This document shows, one piece after another, positions 24,953 to 34,038 of a stretch of 34,952 bases of DNA. The DNA is from Opitutales bacterium (lineage in GTDB: Bacteria; Verrucomicrobiota; Verrucomicrobiia; Opitutales; Oceanipulchritudinaceae). Location: assembly GCA_020831525.1 (NCBI GenBank), contig JAFIGH010000052.1, forward strand, positions 1 to 34,952, given 5' to 3'. Within the stretch, counting starts at the first letter, position 1. Every line of letters starts with the position of its first letter. The translations under genes were made by a program, and so were the position numbers. The notes under the pieces were generated by a model. It was given only the letters and a program-made list of their open reading frames with translations, did no database searches and had not been told where the DNA came from.

Positions 24953-26623
24953 ATGTTCTCTCGCTTGTCCTATGCTTTTGCCGGAGGCCTCCCGTACAGG
25001 TCCGGCGTGATATTCCTTGCGGCATTTGCCGCGCTCGCGGGAGGCGTTTTCGCCGCCGCGGGTTCGCTTGCGGAACGTCTGGAGGCGTTCTCGCCTCCGG
25101 TCGGTGGCGCGGTTGTGCGGATGGGAACGCCGGGGGCCTACGAGACCGCGACGACCGGCGTTGTTCCCGGGGGCGTCCCACCGGAGCAGGTTGTATACGA
25201 GATCGGGTCGATCACAAAGCTCTTCACTGCCCTCCTCCTCGCCCAGGCGGTCGTCGAGGAACGGGTCCGGCTGGACACGACGGTCGCTGAGATTCTCGGT
25301 TCGGACTTCGACTTTGCCGACGAACGGGTGGGCCGTATCCGGCTCGTGGAATTGGCCACCCACACATCCGGGTTGCCGCGCTTGCCGGAAAATCTGGCCG
25401 ATGCGGCCGATCCCGCCGATCCCTACAACGGCTACGACAGCACCCGTTTGCGCGCGTTTCTCGCCATTCACCAAATGAAGGAACCGGAAGAGGCGGGCGC
25501 GTATCCGGTCGCCTATTCCAATCTCGGGCCGGGGCTCCTTGGGTACCTCCTCGGTCACATGGAAGAAAACACCTTCGAGGCGGTTTTGCGGGAGCGGATT
25601 CTCAGGCCGCTCGGCCTGCACGATACTCATTTCTCCGTGCCGGAGGCGGCGGCCGCACGTGTCGTGCCGCCCTTTTCCGGAGTCGAGGAGGTCCGGCCAT
25701 GGAACTTCGACAGCCTTGCCGGTTGCGGCGCTTTGCGGTCGACAGTGGCGGACCTCACCCGCTTCGCCGAGGCTCTCCTTGCGCCCGAGGCGAGCCCTTT
25801 CGCCGAAGCGATCCGCCTCCTCTTTGAGCCGCGCGCTCCTCTTGGCGGAGGGCATATGGGACTGGGCATCTTTCTCGAATCCATTCACGGGGAACAACGC
25901 GCGTTTCACGACGGCGGAACCGGTGGGTATTCCGCGAGCCTGATCCTCACTCCGGCCACTCGCCATGCAACCATTGTTCTGGCGAATCAAGCGGGCGGCT
26001 TTGCTACCCGCGTGAGCACAGGTTTGCTGGCGCCCGATGCCGACGGGGATCCGGCGCCCGTCAGTAGCGCGGCGGATCCCGCCCTTTCCCTTGCGGCTTA
26101 CGAGGGCGAATACCGTCTTAGCGCGGACGCGCTTTTCCTCATCCGGGCGCACGAGGATCGTCTCTACCTGCGCCTCACCGGACAGATGGCGCTCCCTGTG
26201 CGCCCCCTCGGCGGGCATCGCTTTGAGAACGCCGATGTCGGGGCCGTGATCGAGTTTGCCACCGGAGAGAGCGGCGACGTCGAGCGGCTCACCCTCCATC
26301 AAAGCGGGCGTAGTTTGCCCGCGCCGCGGATTCGCCAAACCCCGCGTTACGACCTGCTACTGCCCGAAGGTGCCGCGGAAGCCTACGCGGGGCGCTACGA
26401 GCTTGCCGCCGGGATGGTCTTCGACGTCCGCGCGGTCCGGCGTCAGTTGATTGTCCAACTCACCGGCCAGCCCGCCATTCCCGTCCTCGCAGCCGGCGGC
26501 GACCGGTTCGAATACGATGTCGTTGTCGCCGCGATCGAATTCCAGCGCGGGGAGGACGGAGCGGTCAGCGGTCTTGTTCTTCACCAGAATAACCAGGAGA
26601 TGCCCGCCCGGAGAATCGAATGA
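24953..26623 (+). CDS. Secreted beta-lactamase-fold serine hydrolase
   Basis: A 556-residue class C beta-lactamase/esterase family protein. An N-terminal hydrophobic stretch (about 17-36) acts as a signal peptide or anchor. Catalytic motifs are S86-I-T-K89 (SxxK), Y188-S-N190 (YxN) and 'HDGGTGG' in the position of the KTG box. Residues from about 390 on carry two related beta-rich segments, 'YEGEYRLSADALFLIRAHED' and 'YAGRYELAAGMVFDVRAVRR', each followed by 'LYLRLTGQ'/'LIVQLTGQ' repeats. These are like the C-terminal DUF3471-type extensions of such hydrolases. The substrate is unknown; roles in peptidoglycan or ester hydrolysis are possible. It lies alone, 134 bp from the divergent SRPBCC gene. 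Confidence 0.9.
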   Translation: MFSRLSYAFAGGLPYRSGVIFLAAFAALAGGVFAAAGSLAERLEAFSPPVGGAVVRMGTPGAYETATTGVVPGGVPPEQVVYEIGSITKLFTALLLAQAVVEERVRLDTTVAEILGSDFDFADERVGRIRLVELATHTSGLPRLPENLADAADPADPYNGYDSTRLRAFLAIHQMKEPEEAGAYPVAYSNLGPGLLGYLLGHMEENTFEAVLRERILRPLGLHDTHFSVPEAAAARVVPPFSGVEEVRPWNFDSLAGCGALRSTVADLTRFAEALLAPEASPFAEAIRLLFEPRAPLGGGHMGLGIFLESIHGEQRAFHDGGTGGYSASLILTPATRHATIVLANQAGGFATRVSTGLLAPDADGDPAPVSSAADPALSLAAYEGEYRLSADALFLIRAHEDRLYLRLTGQMALPVRPLGGHRFENADVGAVIEFATGESGDVERLTLHQSGRSLPAPRIRQTPRYDLLLPEGAAEAYAGRYELAAGMVFDVRAVRRQLIVQLTGQPAIPVLAAGGDRFEYDVVVAAIEFQRGEDGAVSGLVLHQNNQEMPARRIE

Positions 26624-26759
26624 AGCTGATGAAGAGTCCGACTCGGGAATCATGCCGGGGATTTCCTGCGCCGTGCGGATGGTAACGCCGACCTCCCGCA
26701 AGGCGGGCGGCATAGCTGTTGGCGCAGCGCATGCGAACAATGGAGTGCGGACAAGCCGG

Positions 26760-26886
26760 GTGCCCGCGTGCGCGTATGGCCCGCATATCCGAGCGGCTAC
26801 TGCGGACAGAAGTCGAAAACGCTTGGCGTGCCCAATCCGCGTTTCGTAGAAAAGCCCGACTGCAAACCACCATCCATGGACTCTCA
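26760..26886. repeat. Dispersed ~125-bp repeat, copy 1
   Basis: About 80 % identical by eye to 27926-28045. The core GTCGAAAACGCTTGGCGTGC and the adjoining CCAATCCGCGT are unchanged in both copies, and both end in a CCATGGAC motif. Copy 1 lies directly before the DUF4160 gene. No inverted ends or transposase were found, so this may be a remnant of a mobile or non-coding element. Confidence 0.7.
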
Positions 26887-26888
26887 AA

Positions 26889-27125
26889 GTGCCTACGATT
26901 GAAGACATCGGTCCCTATAAGTTCTTTTTCTACTCGGCTGAGGGAACAGAGCCTCCACATGTCCACATCAGGCGGGACCGGTGCACGGCGAAATTCTGGT
27001 TGTCGCCGGTTCGGCTGGCGCGTTCCCGTCGATTCAGCGATCATGAGTTGCGTTCCTTGCAGAATTTGGTAGAAGAGAATAAAGATAAGATACTGGAGGT
27101 ATGGAATGAACATTTTGACCGTTGA
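26889..27125 (+). CDS. DUF4160 protein
   Basis: A 78-residue protein matching DUF4160: 'PTIEDIGPYKFFFYSAEGTE', then 'PPHVHIRRDRCTAKFWLSP' and 'FSDHELRSLQNLVEENKDKI' are hallmark segments. The start codon is GTG at 26889, the only in-frame start that gives the family N-terminus. It overlaps the DUF2442 gene by 20 bases. DUF4160/DUF2442 pairs are widespread small two-gene modules, suspected to be toxin-antitoxin-like; no activity can be assigned from sequence. GC content is lower than in the surrounding housekeeping genes. Confidence 0.88.
   Translation: MPTIEDIGPYKFFFYSAEGTEPPHVHIRRDRCTAKFWLSPVRLARSRRFSDHELRSLQNLVEENKDKILEVWNEHFDR
27093..27100 (+). promoter_or_regulatory. Ribosome binding site of the DUF2442 gene
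   Basis: CTGGAGGT contains GGAGG, six bases before the ATG at 27106. It lies inside the DUF4160 coding end, so the second gene can be translated independently. An ATG at 27101 opens a two-codon frame only. Confidence 0.6.
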
Positions 27126-27417
27126 AAGAGAAGCATTCGCCCAGTCGGTTGGGTTTACGGAGGATTCGATGGTTGTTTACCTTGTCGACGGACGATCCGT
27201 CTCCGTCCCGTTGGCGTGGTATCCGCGCCTAAGCTCGGGAACAAAAGAAGAGCGGGAGGATTACGAGTTGATCGGGGATGGCGAGGGTATCCACTGGCCC
27301 GGTCTCGATGAGGATATAAGTGTGGAGGGAATTATTGCCGGACGCGGGTCCGTCGAGTCGGCGGAGTCTCTGAATCGCTGGCTCAGTGCACGCAGCCCCT
27401 CGAACCCGTCGGAGTGA
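27106..27417 (+). CDS. DUF2442 protein
   Basis: A 103-residue protein with the DUF2442 pattern: 'DSMVVYLVDGRSVSVPLAWY' followed by 'PRLSSGTKEEREDYELIGDG' and 'IHWPGLDEDISVEGIIAG'. The last segment (G-I-H-W-P-x-L-D-E-D-I) is diagnostic. It is encoded with and after the DUF4160 protein and probably forms a complex or module with it. Function is unknown. Confidence 0.9.
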   Translation: MNILTVEREAFAQSVGFTEDSMVVYLVDGRSVSVPLAWYPRLSSGTKEEREDYELIGDGEGIHWPGLDEDISVEGIIAGRGSVESAESLNRWLSARSPSNPSE

Positions 27418-27698
27418 GCAATGGCTTTCATCTGCGGCTCACTGCCACGTTCTGCTTCGAGCGATCCGAGGCGCTTTATGTCCATTGAAAGTCCGGACGT
27501 TTTCAAGGAATAGTCGAACGGGCACTATTGCTCCGCCGCCGCCGAAGGCTATGGCGCGACAGGGTGTTGCGGCGTCGGGCGGATTCCGCTGAGCGATTGG
27601 AAAGGCTGGAGAGTTCTACGATGGCCGTTACCGGAACCCATGCCGGAACGCCTGGCGGCAGGATGGCGAACGGCAGGTGCGCGCAGATGGTGGTAGCG

Positions 27699-27832
27699 CT
27701 CGGCTTAGCCGAGGGATCGTACGGTTGCACGCCTTCGTGCGCCAGGACCGACCGCCAAGATGGCAGTCGGCTACGGTGGACGGGCTGGCCGGTGGGTATC
27801 GGGCCGCGGGTGTGCGGCTGGAAGGCCGCAAC
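27699..27832. repeat. Cluster of four short hairpins
   Basis: CTCGGCT-T-AGCCGAG (27699-27713), GCACG-CCTT-CGTGC (27727-27740), CCGACCGCCA-AGA-TGGCAGTCGG (27748-27770, one mismatch) and GCGGC-TGGAAG-GCCGC (about 27816-27832) follow each other within 135 bases. The stems are unrelated in sequence. Similar clusters lie at 3279-3787 and 34593-34880. Confidence 0.55.
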
Positions 27833-27925
27833 TGACTGACCTTGACACCTCTGAACCGGTTGAAGCTTGGTCGGCAGTCCGGCGGCGGCGTGGTGCGGAC
27901 CATAGGTCTCGCACCTACTATGGCG

Positions 27926-28045
27926 GTGCCCGCGTGTGCCCCGCATATCCTGGCGGCCATTGCGGGCAGAGGTCGAAAACGCTTGGCGTGCCCAATCCGC
28001 GTATCGTAGAAAAACCCTACTGCGAATACTACCCATGGACCCTCG
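27926..28045. repeat. Dispersed ~125-bp repeat, copy 2
   Basis: This is the partner of 26760-26886 in the same orientation, sharing a 31-base identical core and many flanking matches. It follows the DUF4160/DUF2442 pair, so the two copies bracket that module as direct repeats. Confidence 0.7.
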
Positions 28046-28075
28046 CCTACAGTTGAACCACTTCTCGCGGCCTCG

Positions 28076-28125
28076 ACTGTGCGACAGCGCAGAGGGGGCC
28101 GCCGCCTTTGCCAGGGCCTCGGTGG
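28076..28125. repeat. Left flanking repeat of the AT-rich membrane gene
   Basis: ACTGTGCGACAGCGCAGAGG and the following GGGCC...CAGGGCCTCGG resemble 29042-29091 in the same orientation (about three quarters identical by eye). The two bracket the gene at 28190. Confidence 0.5.
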
Positions 28126-28189
28126 ACAGGTGTGAGGGTGCCGAGTGCCGACAGACGACGGGCTTTCCTGCCATAATGCCAGAAGAGCG

Positions 28190-28987
28190 ATGAAGTTAAG
28201 AAAATTGAGAACAACGGCCTATCTTAAATGGGGTTGGCAAAAGAAGGCGTGGATTTGGACTTTTGGGTTCTCTGTATTTTTTGCGTTAATGAGTTGGCCG
28301 ATGCTGAGTTCTTTGCCAAAGCCGGAAAAGGTGGATGTCGCAACGATTACCGCAAAGGGAACTCGAACAGATGCGATCGTGAAATCGATTCGTGAGAATA
28401 GGAGCATATCGGTGAATGGGCAGAACCCTATACTGATTGGGCTTGTATTTTCTGATGCAGGCACGGAGCGATTTGTTGAGCATCAGACGATGGACTTCGC
28501 CTATGTCAGCACGCTCAGTGTAGGAAACGCTGTGCCCATATTGTATTATCAAGGAAAAGCGGTGATCGACGGTATAGGATATTATCGGTTTCCGTACGGA
28601 ATTTTCAATCTGTTCTATGTCATTCCTGTTGTTTTCACTGTGATTCCCGGAATATATCTTGTCTGGTTTTTCCGTAGAAAAGTGAAACTCTATACGGTCG
28701 GTTTGGAATCCCAGGCTGTAGTGGAAAGTCTCGAACCGTTGTATTTTATCAGGTCTATCGGATTTCGGTCGCTATCAAAACATCAATACAGGGTATATTA
28801 CAGCTTTATTGATCAAAACGAAAACGTTGTCACCGGCTCTGAAGTGATCACCGATAAGTTGAAGATCGATTCACTGTCGAAGGACAGTGTATTGGATATC
28901 TTGTATCTGGATTCGGATCCCGAGATAAACTGCCTCTATGAAAAATTCCTCGTTAAGCAGAGCGAGAGCCGGCGAGGCGCGACATGA
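28190..28987 (+). CDS. Two-helix membrane protein with DUF3592-like segments
   Basis: A 265-residue protein with a basic N-terminus and two transmembrane helices (about 21-41 and 138-161). The segment between them ('TDAIVKSIRENRSISVNGQN', then 'LVFSDAGTERFVEH' and 'SVGNAVPILYYQGKAVI') resembles DUF3592, a small beta-rich domain with a 'G-x-x-V-x-V-L-Y-x-x' turn. The part after the second helix ('GLESQAVVESLEPLYFIRSI', 'YRVYYSFIDQNENVVTGSEV', 'SVLDILYLDSDPE') looks like a second such segment. Function is unknown. The gene is clearly more AT-rich (about 43 % GC by eye) than its neighbours and is flanked by direct repeats, which suggests acquisition. The start at 28190 precedes the basic N-terminus; the frame is open to 28145. 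Confidence 0.72.
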   Translation: MKLRKLRTTAYLKWGWQKKAWIWTFGFSVFFALMSWPMLSSLPKPEKVDVATITAKGTRTDAIVKSIRENRSISVNGQNPILIGLVFSDAGTERFVEHQTMDFAYVSTLSVGNAVPILYYQGKAVIDGIGYYRFPYGIFNLFYVIPVVFTVIPGIYLVWFFRRKVKLYTVGLESQAVVESLEPLYFIRSIGFRSLSKHQYRVYYSFIDQNENVVTGSEVITDKLKIDSLSKDSVLDILYLDSDPEINCLYEKFLVKQSESRRGAT

Positions 28988-29041
28988 CAACCCCTGCCGG
29001 TCGTGCCGTTTCGGTGTATGGGCTTGACCAGGTGACATTGC

Positions 29042-29091
29042 ACTGTGCGACCGTGCAGTGGAGGCCCCCTCCTTCGCCGAGGCCTCGGCGA
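29042..29091. repeat. Right flanking repeat of the AT-rich membrane gene
   Basis: ACTGTGCGACCGTGCAGTGG and the following 'CCGAGGCCTCGGCG' are a degenerate direct copy of 28076-28125. This copy lies between the membrane gene and the 3' end of the helicase gene. Confidence 0.5.
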
Positions 29092-29174
29092 ATTTAAGAA
29101 GATTCCATTCACAGGAACCGGCTTCGGGAAGGACATCGCGCAATCCCGGCCGCGGCACCGTGGGGTCGAAATCA

Positions 29175-32100
29175 TTATCCCCCTGTGGAGGACGGTGACT
29201 CCGGTTCCGGCGGGCGGATCTTCAGGAATCCGCCGGTCTCGTGGAGTTCTCCGGCACCGAGGAGTTGTGCGATGGATTCGTCGACGAGGGCGGCGAACTC
29301 GGCGGTGGTGCGGGAGAGGCCGAGGAGGCGGGCGACGGCGGGGGGTGTTTCGGCGCGGGCGATGCCGTGGTTGCGCTCGATGAGGCGGCGGACGGCGGCG
29401 GCGATTTCGGAGGCGGGGATTCGCTCGGGCATGCGCAGGGAGGCGGAGGCGACGGCGCTGCGGTCGCGCAGGCGGGTCTCTTGGGCGGGGAGGGCGAGGG
29501 AAGGCGCCGTCGTCAACGATGGATCCGTTTTCGCATTCGAATTCGACCGCGTTCTGAACAGCGGTCTGGATGAGGCGGCCGGCCCGCTTTGCGCCCCAGA
29601 GGTCGCGCAGGCGGACAAGCACTTCCTCGCGGTGCACGGGTCCTTCGGCTTCGACCGCGCCGCGCACGTATGCGGCCAGTGCCTCAACTGGAGTTTCGTT
29701 GAGCGGCGTCGGCGGCGGGGTCGCGCTGAATTCGGTGTAGGGCTCGGCAAGCCCGTCCATGGCGTGTTCCGCGTCGTCGCTTTCCTGCCACTGGATTTCG
29801 ATACCGGTGGAGCCGCTTGCGGCCCGGCGGGGGGTCTTCCTCCGGGCCGCCTCGATGGCTTTGAGGACCTTGGCTGTCTGCTCGCGCGGGCGGAGGAACC
29901 AGTCGGCGCTCCAGATGCGGTGAAGCGTCCAGCCGTGGTCTTCGAGGACCGCCTGGCGCTGGCGGTCGCGCTCGCGGGCGGACCGCGACGAATGGTAAGC
30001 CGCGCCGTCGCACTCGATGCCGAGAAGGTAGCGTCCCGGCGTTTCGGGATCGACGACGGCGAGGTCGATGAAGAATCCCGCCACGCCGACTTGGGAGTGG
30101 ACGGTGTGCCCCCCGGATTCGAGGGCCGCCTTGACGGCTTCCTCAAAGGGCGAATCCGGCTCGCGCCCGGTGTGCGGGTCGGCTGTGCCGAGAATGCCCG
30201 TCTCGGCGTAGTGGAGGAAGGTCTTCAGAGCGGCCACGCCCGCTTTCGGGCTGCGGGCGAGGTCGATGTCGTCGGAGCGGATGGAAGAGAAGACTTCGCA
30301 GCGGTTTTTCGCGCGTGAGATGAGGACGTTGAGGCGCCGCTCGCCGCCCTCCCGGTTCAACGGGCCGAAGTTCATCGCGAAGTACCCGCTCTGATCGCGC
30401 CCGTAGCCGACGGATATGAAAATGACATCGCGTTCGTCGCCCTGTACGTTTTCAAGGTTCTTGACGAAGAAGGGCTCGTGCGGGTGGGCGGCAGCGAAAA
30501 AGTGCTCCCGTCCGGGATCTTCGCGTCGGAGGCTTTCGAGTTCGTCGATGATGGAATCGCGCTGGCTCACGGAGAAGGCGGCCACGCCGAGGGAGAGCCC
30601 GGGGTGCTCGCGGGCGTGCCGCATGACAGCCTCGGCCACGGTCCGCGCCTCGACGGGGTTGTCCTTGCGGCGGGCGCCCCGGTTGTAGACCGCCTCCGGC
30701 AGGTGGTGGAACTTGAGCCCGAACTCCGGATGCTCGGCCAGCGGGCTCGGAATTATGTAGAGACCGTCGCCGTAGAACTCGCGGTTGGAGACGGCGATGA
30801 GGGAGCCGTGGCGGCTGCGGTAATGCCAGCGCAGCATTTTGCCCGGGAGACCGCGGCCCTCGGCAAGGGTGAGAATGCTCTCCATGTCGCCGGCGGCGGC
30901 AAGGGGATCGTCGTCTTCGTCTTCCTCCTCGTCCGTCGTGTCGATGCGGGCAAAGAAATGCGAGGGCGGGAGCTGCTTCGAGTCGCCCACCACCACCATC
31001 TGGCGTCCGCGCGCGATGGCCCCGAGCGCGTCGACGGGTTTCACCTGGCTCGCTTCGTCGAAGATCACGAGGTCGAAGCTCACCTTGCCGGGCTCGAGAA
31101 ACTGCGCGACGGAGAGCGGGCTCATCATGAAGACCGGCTTGATCGCCTGGACGGCGCTTCCGGCGGTGCCGATGAGGCGGCGGATGGACATGTGGCGCCG
31201 GGTTTTGGCGATTTCCCCGAGGACGATACCCAGCGCGCCGACGGCGCCCTGCGGGGGTGGTTTGACGGCGGCGTGGGCGGCGAGAACTTCGTAGCGGGCG
31301 ATGGCAATACGGGTTTCGTCGAGTTTGCGGAATCTTCCGATGAGCTTTTCGTGGGATTCGCCGTCAAAGCGTTTCAGCTCCGGGTGGCGGTCGACGACCT
31401 CCTCGAAGAGGCGGCGGTAGGCCGCGCGGCGGAAGTGCACGAGAGCGTCGGCGGGGCTGGTCGCGCCGGCTTCGAGCGAGTCCACGATCATCCCGAGGCC
31501 GGTCGTCCGCGCCGTATCGGCAAGGCGGTCGTATTGAATCCACGCGGAGAGGCCTTCCGGATGCGCCGCCCAGCGGGCAAGGCAGGCGGCGAGGTCGTAC
31601 ATGGGCGCTTCGGCGCTTTCGGCTTTGCCAAGGGCGCGGCGGAGATCGAGCGCGAGCGAGGTGATCAGCGTTTCCCAATGCGTGGTGAAGGCAGTGAGGG
31701 CGGCGGCGGCGGACGCCATGGCCGCGCGGACCTCTTCCCGGTCCGGGCCAAGGGCGAGAATGCGGCGGACTTCGCGGGCGGTCGGGGCGTCTCCGAGGTC
31801 CAGCGTCCATCGGGTGATCCGGTCCAATTTTGTCCAATCGGAATCAAGACCGGACCAAAGCGCGCCGAAAGCATCCGCTCCGGTTGTCGACAACTCCTTG
31901 ATACGATCACGGCAAAGGCGCCCATCGATCATCCGGTCGAGGAGGTGGAGGCGCTCCTCGGTCCGGCGCGGGAGGCTGCGGGGATCGCGGAGAAACCCGC
32001 GGATCCGCGCGAGGGCGCGGCGATAGTCGCCCCGCAGAAAGCGGAAGAGGCTGTGGCCGTGGGCGGCGACGGCGCGGCGCGCATCCGTGAAGTCCGCTTC

Positions 32101-33867
32101 CCATGCGTCGGGGGTGAAGGCGGTGCCGATTTCGTCGTGAATTTCCCGGTACTTCAGGCCGTTTGTCAGCAAATCCCGGATGCCCGCCGGATGGCTTTCC
32201 CAGACCGGGCTGCCGATGGCTTCCGGATTATGTTCCGGCGCGTCCACTGCTTTTGCCGCGAGGGACCGGGCGTGATCGACCGCGCCGGGCGTGTCCGGGG
32301 CGGGGCGGCCCAGCAGGGCGCACAGACGGTTGCCCGCGTCCTCCAGCGCGGACAGGAGAGGCGGCGTCTCCGCGACCCGCGCGTGGATCTCCTCCGCTTG
32401 GAATTTCGAGAGGAAATCCGCCCGCACGCCGCGCCATGGGTGATCTTCCACCGCCCCGATGCCGGCAAGGCGCTGTGCGAGCAGGTCCACGGTGTTCTCC
32501 CGCTCCTCCATCTCCGCCGGTGTCCAATCCTCCCCGCCGTCGAGGGAACCCCGCGGGGTCTCCGCCGGGTCTTGGTCCATGCGGGCGAGCTGACCGATGA
32601 TTTGAAAGGGCGTCAGTGCGAAGGGCGGCAGCGGCGTGTTCAGGAGGGCGGCGTGGGCGTTGAGTTCATCGCGCGCCTTGCGGAGCTGCCCGAGTTTGCG
32701 TTCGATCCCCTCGCACACGGGCCGCCCTTCGCGGAGCGTCCGGCCCAACTCCTCGACAAAGGCCTTCTTGCTCGTCGTGTGGCTGTGCAGCTCGACCGCG
32801 AGCGGACCGAGGCCGATCTGTTCGATCCGGCGGCGCACCACTTCCAGCGCGGCCATCTTTTCCGCCACGAAGAGCACCTTCTTTCCATCGAGGACAGCGG
32901 TCGCGATGAGATTGGTGATGGTCTGCGATTTTCCTGTCCCCGGGGGACCCTGGATGATCAGGTTGCGGCCGCCGCGCACTTCTTCGATGGCGAGCGCCTG
33001 CGACGTGTCGGCATCGACCACGTGGTTGAGCCTCTCCACCGGCAGGAGGGCGTCGAGACTCTCCGATTCGTCGACGATGTCGGCGGTCGGGGCGAAGCCG
33101 TCGCGCAGCAGCGCCTGGATCAGCGGATGCTCGTCGAGGTCCGGTCCGCCTTCCCAGTTGTCCGCGTCGAGATCGCGGTACATAAGAAACTTCGAAAAGG
33201 AGAAGAAGCCGAGAACAACGGCGTCGGGAAGCACCTCCCAGCGCGGAAGCGAAGCGACGGACCGCGCCACGGCCTCGAAGTACGCCGGGGGCGAGAACTC
33301 GTCGTCGAATTCGAAAGCGGGCAGCTTCACCCCGAATTCCGTGAGGCGGGCGCTCAGGGTGAGGTTGTCGCTCGGGTCCTCCTCAAGGGCTTCGAGGTGG
33401 AACCGCGAAGCGACGTTGGACCGTTCGAGGCGCACCGGCACGAGGAGAAGGGGAGCGAAGCGCTCGACCGACGATTGCTCGTCTTCAAACCACTTCAGCT
33501 GACCGAGGGCGAGGTAGAGAATATTCACCCCTTGTTCCTCGATGTAGATCCGTGCGTCGGTGTGGATGGACAACAGGCGGCTTTGCAGGGCGGTGGCACC
33601 GAGCGTGGTCCGGAGCCCGCCGGTGCGTGCCGACGGGCGGCGGCTGCCCTCGGTCTCCGGGCCGCTTTCCTCTGCCGCCGGAATGAAGGTCAGCTTGCGC
33701 CGCTCGCGCACGAGCGATGCAAAGACGTCGCCGCCTTGTTCCGTGTCCACGCGCACGAGCTTCGCCCGCTCGCTCGTCGGTATGCTGAGCAGACGGTTGC
33801 GGGTCGAAAGCTCCAGCAGATGCCGCCGCGCTTTCTCCAGTTCACTGCGGATATCAGCGCGGGCCAT
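29175..33867 (-). CDS. DUF4011/SF1 helicase/PD-(D/E)XK nuclease/DUF3320 protein, with a frameshift
   Basis: A giant helicase-nuclease of about 1563 residues if the shift is corrected. The N-terminus 'SELEKARRHLLELSTRNRLL' is DUF4011. SF1 (UPF1/DNA2-like) helicase motifs follow: Walker A GPPGTGKS (307-314), 'VIFDEAS' (934-940), 'VVVGDSKQLPP' (958-968), 'WHYRSRH' (1014-1020), 'VQGDERDVIFIS' (1141-1152) and 'LNVLISRAKNR' (1179-1189). A nuclease with D1268, E1285 and D1287 ('FIDLAV...LLGIECDG') resembles Vsr/MTES_1575 types. The DUF3320 end ('MPERIPASEIAAAVRRLIER') is in the +1 frame: the reading frame must lose one base in the GGG run at 29498-29500, after F1456. Uncorrected, the frame continues as Arg/Pro-rich junk to 28936. 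Such proteins are associated with phage-defence islands. The start at 33867 lacks a Shine-Dalgarno. Confidence 0.88.
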
Positions 33868-34017
33868 GCGGAGGAAAGGATGCCATTGGAATCACTGCGG
33901 ACGGCATCCTTCCGGAACGCGCGCCAAAGGCAACCGCGAATCCCGGGCGGTTGGATCAGAGGGGGCGCTTCCTTCTTGAATCGATGCCTTATCTTTGGTT
34001 CGGTTGTCGCGCCAGGG

Positions 34018-34025
34018 AAAGGAGA
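34018..34025 (+). promoter_or_regulatory. Ribosome binding site of the small membrane protein gene
   Basis: AAAGGAGA lies 4 bases before an in-frame TTG (34030) and 13 bases before the ATG at 34039. The spacing favours TTG initiation, which would add three residues, but the ATG was kept as the conservative start. Confidence 0.45.
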
Positions 34026-34038
34026 GACTTTGGCAAAT

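Larger units (their letters stand above)
27418..28189. other. Intergenic region with hairpins and a dispersed repeat
   Basis: About 770 bases without a gene. It contains hairpins at 27699-27713, 27727-27740, 27748-27770 and about 27816-27832, copy 2 of the ~125-bp repeat (27926-28045) and the first flanking direct repeat of the next gene (28076-28125). Open frames are low-complexity and unsupported. Confidence 0.55.

Noticed and set aside
27503-28174. Minus-strand open frame across the second ~125-bp repeat
   Set aside because: It shares 'DWARQAFSTS' with the frame over the first repeat copy only because the DNA is repeated; no domain or conserved start is seen.
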